Shown in pieces: positions 23,105 through 31,208 of a stretch of 50,176 bases of DNA; position 1 is the first letter of the stretch, and every line of letters starts with the position of its first letter. Under the pieces are notes generated by a model that had not been told where the DNA came from, did no database searches, and saw only the letters and a list, made by a program, of their open reading frames with translations. The stretch is from a virus. A program made the position numbers and the translations under genes. The stretch is taken from IMG/VR virus record IMGVR_UViG_3300010885_013883, positions 1-50,176 of that record. One strand, written 5' to 3'.

Positions 23105-24545
23105 AGAAGTAAAAGAATATAGTGCAGATCTACAAAAGCTATTTTTAGAATTTTTAATCAGCGACAAAGAACTGCTGAGCCGTTGTCAAAACGTTTTAGA
23201 CGACACACATTTTTCTCGTAGTCTACAAGACACAGCAAAATTTATCAAAGAATATGCTGGCAAGTACAGCGATTGTCCTAGCGTGGACCAAGTTAAGGCA
23301 ATCACGGACACAGATCTTAAATTAATTCCAAGTGAGGCACAAGCACACAAGGATTGGTTTTTAACAGAGTTTGAACAATTTGCCAGACACAAAGCATTAG
23401 AAAAAGCTATTCTTAAAAGTGCAGACTTATTAGACAAACAGCGTTACGGTGAAGTTGAAAAACTAATTAAAGATGCCAGTAACATTGGCTTGCCAAAGAG
23501 CTTTGGCACAGACTATTACGCAGACCCCATGGGTCGACTAATGTTACTCAAGAATCAAAATGGTGGTACTAGCACAGGCTGGAAGACCATTGACGAAAAG
23601 TTGTATGGTGGATTTAACAGAGGTGAACTGAACATCTTTGCTGGCGGTTCTGGTGCAGGTAAGAGTTTGTTCTTGCAGAACTTGGCACTGAATTGGAGTC
23701 TGCAAGGACTTAACGGAGTTTACTTTAGTCTTGAACTCAGTGAAGGTCTGTGTAGTATGCGTATGGATGCCATGCTTATGGGCATTGCTACCAAAGACAT
23801 TTATAAGAACATCGATGATGTGGACCTTAATATTAAAATGAAAGGTAAGAAAGCAGGTAAGTTACAGATTGTGCAACTTACAGCAGGCATTACTGTCAAC
23901 GATTTAAAATCTTGGATTAAAGAATTTCAGATTCAGCTCAATAGAAAAATTGACTTTGTTGTTGTAGACTACTTAGATTTAATGTCACCGGTATCTGTAA
24001 AGATATCTGCAGAGAATACTTTTATTAAAGACAAGTATGTTTCGGAAGAATTGCGAGCAATGGCAGTACAGGATAGATACTTGTTCTGTACTGCGTCACA
24101 GTTGAATCGCGGAGCCGTTGAAAGTGTAGAGTTTGATCATAGCCATATTAGTGGCGGCCTGTCTAAGATTCAAACAGCTGACAACGTCATCGGTATTTTT
24201 AATAGTATTACAATGCGCGAACGTCAACGAGTACAGTTGCAGTTTATGAAAACACGTAGCTCAAGTGCAGTTGGTACTAAGATTGAATTGGAGTTTAATA
24301 CAACAAGTCTGCGTATCACAGACTTAGATGAAAATAGCGCAGAAGCACCTACTACTGCTAATGTTCTATATAATAATTTACAGCGTAAGGCAACACAACA
24401 AGATAGTAGTCCGCCAAAATCAGGAACATGGGAAAAAGCACAGCCCAAAGAAGGTTGGAGTTTAGATAAAAAACAAGAGCCCAGTGTTGGTATACGAACA
24501 ATGGACTCTAATAATAGAATTAAAGATTTGTTAAAAAAGAGTTGA
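23097..24545 (+). CDS. 41: Replicative DNA helicase (gp41/DnaB-like)
   Basis: A hexameric 5'-3' helicase of 482 aa (T4 gp41 475 aa). After an N-terminal helical domain the RecA-like motor has Walker A GGSGAGKS (183-190), a catalytic Glu in SLELSE, Walker B VVVDYLDL, and the SQLNR motif. The C-terminal 70 residues are low complexity (Pro, Ser, Lys). The frame extends to 23070, but ATG 23097 overlaps the previous stop in the usual way and gives the family-like N terminus. Confidence 0.93.
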   Translation: MSEEVKEYSADLQKLFLEFLISDKELLSRCQNVLDDTHFSRSLQDTAKFIKEYAGKYSDCPSVDQVKAITDTDLKLIPSEAQAHKDWFLTEFEQFARHKALEKAILKSADLLDKQRYGEVEKLIKDASNIGLPKSFGTDYYADPMGRLMLLKNQNGGTSTGWKTIDEKLYGGFNRGELNIFAGGSGAGKSLFLQNLALNWSLQGLNGVYFSLELSEGLCSMRMDAMLMGIATKDIYKNIDDVDLNIKMKGKKAGKLQIVQLTAGITVNDLKSWIKEFQIQLNRKIDFVVVDYLDLMSPVSVKISAENTFIKDKYVSEELRAMAVQDRYLFCTASQLNRGAVESVEFDHSHISGGLSKIQTADNVIGIFNSITMRERQRVQLQFMKTRSSSAVGTKIELEFNTTSLRITDLDENSAEAPTTANVLYNNLQRKATQQDSSPPKSGTWEKAQPKEGWSLDKKQEPSVGIRTMDSNNRIKDLLKKS

Positions 24546-24989
24546 TTATTTTAAACCGCGCATAGCAGGCGCAGTTTGATTATTCTCTGGTTCACCGGAT
24601 TCTGGTTCAGCGGCGGGCTCTTTTGGTTGAGCAGTTGGACCAGCATTTGGCTCAGGCTTTGAACCTGCATTTAAATCGCTTTTTAGACGCTGGAATAGTG
24701 AATTGTCTTCTGCTACATAACGCAATACAATTTCTAGTAAATTTGTCAATGCCATTAACTGAGCGGGATTAGGTCGTTGATTCATATATAAACTACGAAC
24801 ACCGGCTCTCATAGCAGAAAATTTATCATCCGGTAACGCACCTTTAATACTGGCCAATCTAGACATAACTGTGGTAAAATTATCATCATTGATTTGACTA
24901 GTTGGTTCAGCGGCTTCGTCTTCGGCTATAGATCTAAGTCTATTCATGACATGACCCATGTCAAATCTTACGTGTGTGTTATTATCCAT
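24546..24989 (-). CDS. Hypothetical protein, - strand (late)
   Basis: A 147-aa acidic protein. A helical N-terminal half (HVMNRLRSIAEDEAAEP, then MSRLASIKGALPDDKFSAM) is followed by a Pro/Glu/Ala-rich tail ending APAMRGLK. It is a lone - strand gene abutting the 3' end of the helicase gene. GAGGAG stands before its ATG, and its late promoter is half of the palindrome at 25009-25028. No family recognised. The composition resembles head or scaffold proteins. Confidence 0.75.
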   Translation of the reverse strand: MDNNTHVRFDMGHVMNRLRSIAEDEAAEPTSQINDDNFTTVMSRLASIKGALPDDKFSAMRAGVRSLYMNQRPNPAQLMALTNLLEIVLRYVAEDNSLFQRLKSDLNAGSKPEPNAGPTAQPKEPAAEPESGEPENNQTAPAMRGLK

Positions 24990-25008
24990 TAATTGGCTCC
25001 TCGTTAAT

Positions 25009-25028
25009 TTATTTATCCGGATAAATAA
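25009..25028. promoter_or_regulatory. Perfect palindrome carrying two back-to-back late promoters
   Basis: A 20-bp perfect palindrome (TTATTTATCCGGATAAATAA). Each half is a GATAAATA late element, one for the + gene at 25044 (25020-25027) and one for the - gene at 24989 (25010-25017). Binding to both at once seems sterically excluded. Confidence 0.8.
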
Positions 25029-25043
25029 TTTTAAGGAAAATAC

Positions 25044-25295
25044 ATGGCTTATAAATCTCTATTAGAAGAAATCAATAGCATTGTCCCGTCCAAGGACAAA
25101 GAGCATTTTATTGAAAACAAGGCAATCAACATTATTGCTGGTACCAAATATTTGGTGGAATATATTAGAGAAAACTTCACTGTAGAAGAAAGTGACGATC
25201 TCTTGAAACGTTTGTTTAACAGTTTAAAAACAGGCGATGATTCTAAATTTAGACGCGGTATTAAACAAATTAAGGAAGCCAAAAATGCTAGATGA
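25044..25295 (+). CDS. Small hypothetical late protein
   Basis: An 83-aa helical, charged protein (AYKSLLEEINSIVPSKDKEH at the N terminus; ESDDLLKRLFNSLK in the middle). AAGGA precedes the ATG, 16 nt after the late element. It overlaps the next gene by 11 nt. Not recognised; probably a virion or assembly factor by context. Confidence 0.8.
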   Translation: MAYKSLLEEINSIVPSKDKEHFIENKAINIIAGTKYLVEYIRENFTVEESDDLLKRLFNSLKTGDDSKFRRGIKQIKEAKNAR

Positions 25296-26043
25296 TTTTG
25301 AACAAAGCGATCTACTAATAGAAAGCAGACAGTATAGAAGTACAGCCGGACGTAGATCTTTGGATCTACGCAAGGTTGCAGATTTTGCATTTGTGGACAT
25401 GCTGAGTTTGTATATATTAAGTCATGAATATGAAACAGCACCTGTTAGTGCTAATTATGCAGAAAAAACAATAAGTTATAGAAACTTTACAAGACCTAGA
25501 CTCAGCGGCACTGATCTATATGTTAGCCTTAACATACTAGCAGACCCCAAAGGATACTTTGGGCAAAGCATTGGGCAAAACCCAGATGCCGACGAAATAT
25601 TAGCCAGCAAACTACGATTCAATTTACCTACAATTAAACGCTATTTAGAATTGTTGGGAGATCATCAGCTTAGAAGAGACGACGCCGCAACCTTGCTACT
25701 ACGATTAGAGCGTCAACTAGTAATCAAAGACAGTAAACTTAAAAGTATGCGTAGACTAGCACAGGATTGGGAAGGCCTAAATTCCATGCAAAAACAAATA
25801 TTAGTAACTAGAATGCTACAGTTTTATAAGCGTACAGCTAAACGTAGTGAATTGTCTGTGTTTTTAGAAGACATGGGTAAAACCAAGGGCTATATAATGA
25901 GCGGCGGCATTGATGCAGAATTAACTAATTTAGGTTATAAGAGCGCATTTGCCAGTGCCGTTGCAGGCGCTTTACCTGCCGCAGGCCTTATTGCTGGATA
26001 CCATGCAGGATATCATTTAACAGGTCCGCGTAACCATCGATAA
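25285..26043 (+). CDS. Hypothetical late protein
   Basis: A 252-aa protein, Arg- and Leu-rich and mostly helical (LLLRLERQLVIKDSKLKSM). Its C-terminal stretch is Ala/Gly-rich and hydrophobic (FASAVAGALPAAGLIAGYH) and could insert in a membrane or pack inside a capsid. The frame opens earlier at 25237, inside the preceding gene. ATG 25285 has AGGAAG upstream and is preferred. Not recognised. Confidence 0.78.
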   Translation: MLDDFEQSDLLIESRQYRSTAGRRSLDLRKVADFAFVDMLSLYILSHEYETAPVSANYAEKTISYRNFTRPRLSGTDLYVSLNILADPKGYFGQSIGQNPDADEILASKLRFNLPTIKRYLELLGDHQLRRDDAATLLLRLERQLVIKDSKLKSMRRLAQDWEGLNSMQKQILVTRMLQFYKRTAKRSELSVFLEDMGKTKGYIMSGGIDAELTNLGYKSAFASAVAGALPAAGLIAGYHAGYHLTGPRNHR

Positions 26044-26065
26044 TTGCGTAGATATTGTTACAGAT

Positions 26066-26073
26066 GATAAATA
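26066..26073 (+). promoter_or_regulatory. Late promoter GATAAATA with leader hairpin
   Basis: GATAAATA is followed by an AAACTTA/TAAGTTT hairpin (about 26074-26094) in the leader of the 26120 gene, which may stabilise the mRNA. Confidence 0.6.
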
Positions 26074-26119
26074 AACTTAAGAAAACTAAGTTTTCGAAAT
26101 AATATTTAGGAGAAATAAC

Positions 26120-26371
26120 ATGGCTTTAACACCATCAGGATACGCAAAACCATTCTCAGCAATTGGTCGCGACATTTTCGTTAAGACATTTGCTAAGACA
26201 AATGCAACTCAAGCAGAATTAAATACTTTAGTTCAAGCAATTCAAATGACTTCTACAGTTACAGCTATCGGCACTTTCACAGCCGGTGTCAGCGATACTG
26301 TTAACATGATCATTGAAGGTAAAGACGTAGGCGATTTAGCTGGTTTTACTACTAGCGACTTAGCGTTTTAA
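26120..26371 (+). CDS. Small, probably abundant virion protein
   Basis: An 83-aa Thr/Ala-rich protein without Cys, Trp or His (MALTPSGYAKPFSAIGRDIF; QMTSTVTAIGTFTAGVSD). It has its own late promoter, a leader hairpin, a strong AGGAG site and its own terminator. That arrangement is typical of an abundantly made structural protein. Homology is not recognised. It could be a small head or decoration protein, which is inference from expression signals only. Confidence 0.78.
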   Translation: MALTPSGYAKPFSAIGRDIFVKTFAKTNATQAELNTLVQAIQMTSTVTAIGTFTAGVSDTVNMIIEGKDVGDLAGFTTSDLAF

Positions 26372-26394
26372 TTAAACCTTTTCGGGATGGGAAG

Positions 26395-26422
26395 CCGCAC
26401 TATCGTAAGATGTGCGGTTTTT
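26395..26422 (+). terminator. Intrinsic terminator after the 26120 gene
   Basis: CCGCAC (26395-26400) pairs with GTGCGG (26412-26417), followed by TTTTTCTTTTT. Confidence 0.9.
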
Positions 26423-26440
26423 CTTTTTATACTCTCGTAT

Positions 26441-26448
26441 TATAAATA
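26441..26448 (+). promoter_or_regulatory. T4-type late promoter TATAAATA
   Basis: Perfect consensus 17 nt before the ATG at 26466, with AGGAGA between. This is a conventional leader. Confidence 0.82.
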
Positions 26449-26465
26449 TAGTATAGGAGAATTTT

Positions 26466-26918
26466 ATGCAAAAGATGAATGCAACACAGCGCACCGCTGA
26501 GAATGTCAGCGGTGACATTGAATACTTTACCTGCTATACATTAATCGATATCACCGACACTGGTGTATACGATCCTACAACGACTAAACTTTATGAGCAA
26601 GCACAAAACTTAAATGCATTAATGCAGGCTATTAGTCTAGGTAGCCAACCGGTATTAACCAGTGTGGAAAAATTAACAGCAGTAAATGTCAGCGAATTTG
26701 ATTTCGGAACAGATTTTACCGGTAACCATAATTTATGGATTTTACGATTTGCCAGTGAACGTATAGGAACAATCACGGTAGCAAACTTAATTCGAGATAT
26801 TGACGGCTTACCTGCATACACTGATTTAGATGAAACAGCAGTTTTTGACACTGATGTTTTTGAAACTAGCACCCCTAATCAAAAAAATACTTATTTCTTA
26901 CGCAACGATACTTTGTGA
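26466..26918 (+). CDS. Hypothetical late structural protein
   Basis: A 150-aa acidic, Thr/Asp-rich protein (TLIDITDTGVYDPTTTKLYE; FDTDVFETSTPNQ). Low Lys content and beta-type alternation suggest a virion component. Strong late promoter and AGGAGA ribosome site. No domain recognised. Confidence 0.8.
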   Translation: MQKMNATQRTAENVSGDIEYFTCYTLIDITDTGVYDPTTTKLYEQAQNLNALMQAISLGSQPVLTSVEKLTAVNVSEFDFGTDFTGNHNLWILRFASERIGTITVANLIRDIDGLPAYTDLDETAVFDTDVFETSTPNQKNTYFLRNDTL

Positions 26919-26923
26919 TATTT

Positions 26924-26931
26924 GATAAATA
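26924..26931 (+). promoter_or_regulatory. Late promoter GATAAATA upstream of the holin-like gene
   Basis: A late element 85 nt before the GTG at 27017. A 9-codon ORF (26955-26984) lies in the leader and may be chance. Confidence 0.55.
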
Positions 26932-27016
26932 TAATTAATATTCTGGTTTACACTATGGCTCTAACTTTGGCAACTATAAACTAATAAGTGCTTTATACAT
27001 TGAAAGGAAAGCCACC

Positions 27017-27313
27017 GTGTCAGATAATGCAATTTACGATATCGAGAAAGATAATTTAGAAACTCATGTCACTTTATGTGCTGAAAGGTATAGGAGATTG
27101 GAAGATAAATTTGATGTCTTAGAAGCTAGATTAGATCGTGTCGTCGATGAAATTTCTAGCCTCAAAATAAAACAAGCAGAAGACATGAATGAAATTAAAA
27201 GTCTCATTCAGAATAGCGGAGATATCAGATTCAAAGCTTTGATTGCTGCCAGTGGTACGATCATTGCCGCATTAATAAGTGCATTGGCCTTTATTTTAAC
27301 TAAGCACGGATAA
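27017..27313 (+). CDS. XhlA/holin-like coiled-coil membrane protein
   Basis: A 98-aa protein. The first 65 residues are charged with heptads (YRRLEDKFDVLEARLDRVVDEISSLK), and a single C-terminal membrane helix follows (AALISALAFILTKHG). This layout matches the haemolysin XhlA family and some holin-associated proteins. The GTG start has GAAAGGA upstream. Late promoter present. It is a candidate lysis protein, though membrane-anchored virion assembly factors look alike. Confidence 0.65.
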   Translation: MSDNAIYDIEKDNLETHVTLCAERYRRLEDKFDVLEARLDRVVDEISSLKIKQAEDMNEIKSLIQNSGDIRFKALIAASGTIIAALISALAFILTKHG

Positions 27314-27591
27314 TGGAAGAAGAAATTGTTGTTGAAGCCAAACGTGTATGGGCCAAGAGAGGTAAAAAACTCAAGCGCATGATACGTTGCACCAGCGGCA
27401 GAAAAAAAGGACGTACAGTAGCAAATGTAGGTGCATGTAGTAAAGCTATTAACGTAAAGAAAAGATTTTTAATGAAACGAATTAGAAAACGTTTCAATGC
27501 AAAGATAGTAAGAAAAAGTCGCAGGACAAAGAAAACTAATCCTTTAAGTAAACGATTACAAAGATTAAACAAAGCAGTAAATGCAAGGTAG
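27313..27591 (+). CDS. Very basic small protein, probably packaged in the head
   Basis: A 92-aa protein with about 35 Lys/Arg (RVWAKRGKKLKRMIRCTSGR, then VKKRFLMKRIRKRF). It resembles a basic protein conserved in cyanophages and other marine T4-like phages, beginning xxxxEAKRVWxRKG. The N-terminal EIVVEA contains a V-V-E|A site of the kind cut by the prohead protease gp21 in T4 internal proteins. Packaging with the DNA and histone-like binding are therefore inferred. The 1-nt overlap with the previous gene (TAATG) indicates coupling. Confidence 0.75.
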   Translation: MEEEIVVEAKRVWAKRGKKLKRMIRCTSGRKKGRTVANVGACSKAINVKKRFLMKRIRKRFNAKIVRKSRRTKKTNPLSKRLQRLNKAVNAR

Positions 27592-27594
27592 TAT

Positions 27595-28065
27595 ATGGAC
27601 AAAAACTTATCAAGTGTAATTAAATTTTTAGATGACACAGGATCACTTAGTGATGCAGAAATATCTAATATTGCCAAAGAATTAAAATTCAGTGAGGTAT
27701 TAGATCTTGTCAGTTTTGTGGGCAAAGGCGACAATGCCGCCGCAAAACAAATATTATCCAAGTACGATGATCGATTTACTTCAACGGCAAACGATACACA
27801 GGGTACAGAAGAACCTCAAGAAGAATCAATAACCAATGAATTTTCTACCGTACCAACAGCACCAAAAACAACCAGCATGTTTAAACCTGCACCGCCCATT
27901 GGCACACAAAAACCAAGTCCAACAACCACAGGTCAACAAAGCAACACAGGTGATTTAGACAATGATGAAGAACTACAAACTGACTTAGACACAGCTCAAA
28001 AATCCGGGCATGGTGCTGAAGTCAATCAAATAAAAAGTCTATTACAGAGAATTTCTAACAGATGA
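27595..28065 (+). CDS. Hypothetical late protein
   Basis: A 156-aa protein. A helical N-terminal third (SVIKFLDDTGSLSDAEISNI) is followed by a long disordered Thr/Pro/Gln-rich region (about residues 60-130) and a short C-terminal helix (NQIKSLLQRISNR). The composition is typical of scaffold or head-associated proteins. It overlaps the next gene by 4 nt. Not recognised. Confidence 0.8.
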   Translation: MDKNLSSVIKFLDDTGSLSDAEISNIAKELKFSEVLDLVSFVGKGDNAAAKQILSKYDDRFTSTANDTQGTEEPQEESITNEFSTVPTAPKTTSMFKPAPPIGTQKPSPTTTGQQSNTGDLDNDEELQTDLDTAQKSGHGAEVNQIKSLLQRISNR

Positions 28066-28466
28066 AAATAAAAGACATCATCAATGAGGCATACACAGGA
28101 TTTGCTGGCCATCTTAAAGATTTCGGCCAAGTTAGATATGGTACGCCTGATGAATCTATACCTGGTGCAGTCATTGAACCAGAGTTAAGAAATACCGACA
28201 CTTATATGCAAATGAGATATGGCATAGCTTTAGCCGCCGCGGCCGCACAACGAGATGGCAGTGATGATGGCTTTGAGCAAGAAAGTGTATGGGCAGAAAA
28301 TATCGGAATGGTCAGTTATTCCGATGCAGAGTTTGATCAAATCAAAGCGGCCGACAAATTGATGGGCGTAAAAAGCATTCAAGTCACTAAAAAAGGCAGT
28401 CAAGAACGCACAGACATAGGCAAGGTAAGTCCAGTGGCAAATAATTCATGGAGAAAAATAAAATGA
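28062..28466 (+). CDS. Hypothetical protein with MKIxDIINEA leader
   Basis: A 134-aa protein beginning MKIKDIINEAYTG. Short leaders of this style, ending in (I/L)-x-E|A, are used in T4-like phages to target proteins to the prohead core and are cut by gp21. The I-N-E|A site here fits that pattern. The remainder includes an Ala run (IALAAAAAQRDGS) and a C-terminal basic end. Coupled to the previous gene by ATGA. Function unknown. Confidence 0.75.
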   Translation: MKIKDIINEAYTGFAGHLKDFGQVRYGTPDESIPGAVIEPELRNTDTYMQMRYGIALAAAAAQRDGSDDGFEQESVWAENIGMVSYSDAEFDQIKAADKLMGVKSIQVTKKGSQERTDIGKVSPVANNSWRKIK

Positions 28467-28675
28467 AATTTGCCGAAATGGCCAACGGCCTACAAACAGT
28501 ACTTACCAATGAACAATTAGATCTAATTAGACTAATCAAAGAACACAATATATTGCAACACGATGATTTAACAGAGCGTGGAGCATATATAGCTGAGGAA
28601 TTAACCAGCAGAGGTTTAATTGAAAGAGCGCAAGATGCCCAAGAAAAAGTCTATTACCAACTTCAACGTAGGTAA
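28463..28675 (+). CDS. Small hypothetical, winged-helix-like
   Basis: A 70-aa protein (MKFAEMANGLQTVLTNEQLD; AYIAEELTSRGLIERAQD). The helix-turn-helix plus short hairpin pattern resembles a small winged helix, but this is weak. An ATG at 28448 is also in frame. ATG 28463 has GGAGA at 8 nt and the usual 4-nt overlap. Confidence 0.65.
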   Translation: MKFAEMANGLQTVLTNEQLDLIRLIKEHNILQHDDLTERGAYIAEELTSRGLIERAQDAQEKVYYQLQRR

Positions 28676-29123
28676 GTTGCCTAATTTAGTCAACAGTTTA
28701 TCTAATTTAGTAGCTGATTCGACACCAAAAAGTTTATACGGAATTCTAAGTTCCGCTGAAGAAACTCCCATGGGACTACTAGTAAATAAACGCTGGTTGT
28801 TAGTACCCAATGATAAAGCTGACTACGATATTGTAGACACTTATTCTGATGAAATTGTTTACAAAAGCCTGGCCAGATTACAAACAGCAATCAGTATTAT
28901 TAGTTTATTAATAAAAAATCGAGACTCGAATCTAACCAAGCTTAAAATGTTGCAGAGTACAGATCAAGCATATTTTAGATGTTTGTCCGATATTCATTTC
29001 TATAAACTTAAGATAAAACAAGACATTGATATAGATAAAAAAACAACAATCCAATATAGACTTGACGATAAACTATATCGACTAGCTGAAATTAAACAGC
29101 AATTATTCAAACTTTATTGCTAA
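28635..29123 (+). CDS. Hypothetical late protein
   Basis: A 162-aa basic helical protein (MPKKKSITNFNVGKLPNLVN; LARLQTAISIISLLIKN). It overlaps the end of the 28463 gene by 41 nt, unusually long for this genome. The TTG at 28620 is an alternative upstream start. Many Leu/Ile/Lys residues, a C-terminal Cys, no membrane segment. Not recognised. Confidence 0.72.
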   Translation: MPKKKSITNFNVGKLPNLVNSLSNLVADSTPKSLYGILSSAEETPMGLLVNKRWLLVPNDKADYDIVDTYSDEIVYKSLARLQTAISIISLLIKNRDSNLTKLKMLQSTDQAYFRCLSDIHFYKLKIKQDIDIDKKTTIQYRLDDKLYRLAEIKQQLFKLYC

Positions 29124-29145
29124 ATATACTTAAAGGAATTTTAAT

Positions 29146-29826
29146 ATGAACACCTCAGAAATTTTTGACCCAACCCGTAGAAAGAAAAAGGTAGTGGAAA
29201 GCTTCCTAAACAGCCAATATGGCATTAAATTAGCTTCTACCGGAGATAGAGTTAAAATACATGGCTTGATTACCAAGCTTCAAGAAGAAAACTCTAGTCT
29301 TAGCTCTAAAGTTGCTAACTTCGAACATAACCCTAGCTATGTAAAGAATTCGATGATCATCGAAGCATTACGTACAATGTTAAGTGAAATAGCACCTAGC
29401 AGAACAAGACGTAGAGTTAATGAGTCCGAAAATGACAGCGATCTTGCACAAGCAGAATTAATTTTAGTTGCTAAAGATATGGTTAACCAATTGCAAAAAA
29501 TGGCAGAAGATGTTGCCGAAATGCAAACCGACGATTTAATGTCTTTAGAAGAAAAAATCAAAGTAACATTTAGCCAAGAGCAAGGCGAACAATTCTCGCA
29601 GGGCGTTGACAGCGCACTTGGCACTTTATTAGATCAAGTTAAAGCTGCCAAAGATGCATTGAGTAATGCTATCAGTGTACTAAGCGGTGAATCAACTGGT
29701 ATGGGAGACATGGGCGGAGAACAACCAGGCATGGAACCATCATTAGAGCCAGAAGTCAATGACTTTGCTAATGCTGATGCAGGCATGGGCCCAGAAGAAG
29801 AACCAACTGGTAGAGAACTAAAATAA
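29146..29826 (+). CDS. Conserved T4-like late protein (head/scaffold type)
   Basis: A 226-aa protein. Residues about 95-175 (AQAELILVAKDMVNQLQKMAEDVAEMQ, in two pieces) match from memory a conserved late protein of cyanophages, with the same Gly/Met/Asp-rich linker and an end like GPEEEPxGRE. Those proteins are uncharacterised, and head-core association is suspected from neighbourhood. AAAGGA precedes the ATG. The 1-nt overlap with the next gene (TAATG) indicates coupling. Confidence 0.78.
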   Translation: MNTSEIFDPTRRKKKVVESFLNSQYGIKLASTGDRVKIHGLITKLQEENSSLSSKVANFEHNPSYVKNSMIIEALRTMLSEIAPSRTRRRVNESENDSDLAQAELILVAKDMVNQLQKMAEDVAEMQTDDLMSLEEKIKVTFSQEQGEQFSQGVDSALGTLLDQVKAAKDALSNAISVLSGESTGMGDMGGEQPGMEPSLEPEVNDFANADAGMGPEEEPTGRELK

Positions 29827-30143
29827 TGAGACTGTTTGAATTTGTTTCTTCTAACGGACAAATGTTAGATATTATCAGGGATCTGCTTGTCCGCGCCAAG
29901 GCCGAAGGAGCAGATTCTGTTAGTCTAGAACAACTAGCCAATGAATTTAATGGCGAAGTTGATGTGGATATGATACGAACAGTATTAAGTAATAATCGAC
30001 AGTCCTTTAAAGGTCTAGTAGGTAATATCACAGACACAGATATTGAATTTGAAAAACCGCAGTTAGTTAAAAATAAAGAAAAATCAGATCAAGCTATGAC
30101 AAAGACAGCAGTGGCCACAGCACTTAAAGGATTAAAACAATGA
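29826..30143 (+). CDS. Small conserved late protein
   Basis: A 105-aa protein (MRLFEFVSSNGQMLDIIRDL; AKAEGADSVSLEQLANEFN). The helical middle looks like a small winged-helix or EF-like unit. In related phages an equivalent follows the gene at 29146, so the pair is probably conserved. Function unknown. It overlaps the next gene by 4 nt. Confidence 0.78.
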   Translation: MRLFEFVSSNGQMLDIIRDLLVRAKAEGADSVSLEQLANEFNGEVDVDMIRTVLSNNRQSFKGLVGNITDTDIEFEKPQLVKNKEKSDQAMTKTAVATALKGLKQ

Positions 30144-30487
30144 CCATATCAGTGATGTTGACTGCTACACAGGCACGTGCCAAAGCACAAAATGATATAA
30201 TTATATTCAACGAAGTTAGAAACATAGAGTTTGCTGTGTTAACAGCAATTGCCAACGGCCAGTATCAAATCGAAGTTATTGGAACTACTATGACTGACAC
30301 AACAAATAATACTACATTGGCTATCTCAAGAGAATATTTTAAAGTTTGGCAAGGAATAACATCCAGTAGATCTAAAGATGCACAAATGGGTGCAGTCATT
30401 CAATATTTTACAGACCTGGGCTATACAATAGATCGAAAAACAAATTCGCTGACCGGCGATACATTTATGTGGCAAGTTCTTTGGTAA
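30140..30487 (+). CDS. Conserved virion structural protein of marine T4-like phages
   Basis: A 115-aa protein. ARAKAQNDIIIFNEVRNIE, a QIEVIGTTMTD beta turn and the end TGDTFMWQVLW closely follow a structural protein family common in cyanophages (pattern RxKAQxDxxIFNEIRxIE ... TxDTFxWxxxW). The number of copies per virion and its location are not known to me. This supports the marine/freshwater T4-like affiliation. Confidence 0.75.
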   Translation: MTISVMLTATQARAKAQNDIIIFNEVRNIEFAVLTAIANGQYQIEVIGTTMTDTTNNTTLAISREYFKVWQGITSSRSKDAQMGAVIQYFTDLGYTIDRKTNSLTGDTFMWQVLW

Positions 30488-30496
30488 TCAAATACA

Positions 30497-30525
30497 TTGA
30501 TTAATCTTATAAAGCCTGTTATAAT
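30497..30525 (+). promoter_or_regulatory. Extended -10 promoter (leaderless) of the nuclease gene
   Basis: TTGATT (30497-30502), 17-nt spacer, TATAAT (30520-30525) with TG before it. ATG 30532 is 6 nt downstream and has no Shine-Dalgarno. Confidence 0.75.
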
Positions 30526-30531
30526 TGTAAC

Positions 30532-31200
30532 ATGCTATTAAACTCAAAATTCGAATACAAACCATTAACTAGAGAAGAACGCGGCGGCAGTAGATTATAT
30601 TCTACCCCTTCTGGCGCAGTACCTAGTGTAACAACAATCCTAGACAAAACTAAAGATAAAACATTTTTAATTGAATGGCGCAAGCGAGTAGGCGATGCCG
30701 AAGCTACTCGCATCAGTACTGAAAGCGCAGGACTTGGCACACTGATGCACAAGCATTTAGAAAACTATGTTCTAGGCATTGACAGACCAAAAGGAAATAA
30801 TCAAGTTCAAATCATGGCCACAGCTATGGCCGATACTATGATTAGAGATGCGTTCTGTGACATTGACGAAGTATGGGGCATTGAAGCAGGCCTGTACTAC
30901 CCTGAACTGTATGCCGGTACAACAGACATGGTGGGCGTACACAAAGGAACCCCTGCAATCATTGACCATAAAACAACTAAAAAAACTAAAAAGAAAGAAT
31001 GGATCGAAGATTACTTTATACAATGTTGTGCTTATGCTCTGGCACACAATCAAATGTTTGATACAAATATCAAAAAAGCAGTAGTTAATATTGTAGACCG
31101 CGATGCTAAACTTCAAAGCTTTGTTATTGAAGGTAATGAGTTTGATAGTTATGCAGAAAAGTGGGCTGTGCGTGTTGATCAATATTACAAAAACGGATAA
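30532..31200 (+). CDS. PD-(D/E)XK exonuclease-like protein
   Basis: A 222-aa RecB-family nuclease. The core motif is visible: Glu/Asp in YAGTTDMVG, then PAIIDHKTTKK with the Asp...Lys pair, and QCCAYALAHNQ as the following QxxxY helix. Such enzymes in T4-like marine phages are annotated as exonucleases of recombination or host DNA degradation. It is transcribed from its own sigma70-like promoter in the middle of late genes, so it is probably expressed early. The mRNA should be leaderless. Confidence 0.85.
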   Translation: MLLNSKFEYKPLTREERGGSRLYSTPSGAVPSVTTILDKTKDKTFLIEWRKRVGDAEATRISTESAGLGTLMHKHLENYVLGIDRPKGNNQVQIMATAMADTMIRDAFCDIDEVWGIEAGLYYPELYAGTTDMVGVHKGTPAIIDHKTTKKTKKKEWIEDYFIQCCAYALAHNQMFDTNIKKAVVNIVDRDAKLQSFVIEGNEFDSYAEKWAVRVDQYYKNG

Positions 31201-31203
31201 ATA
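31196..31203 (+). promoter_or_regulatory. Late promoter GATAAATA (leaderless)
   Basis: The element overlaps the stop codon of the nuclease gene and ends 5 nt before ATG 31209. Confidence 0.7.
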
Positions 31204-31208
31204 TTTGT

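Noticed and set aside
26955-26984. Nine-codon ORF in the leader of the holin-like gene
   Set aside because: It begins like the 26120 gene at the DNA level for only a few codons and has no ribosome site. Probably chance.
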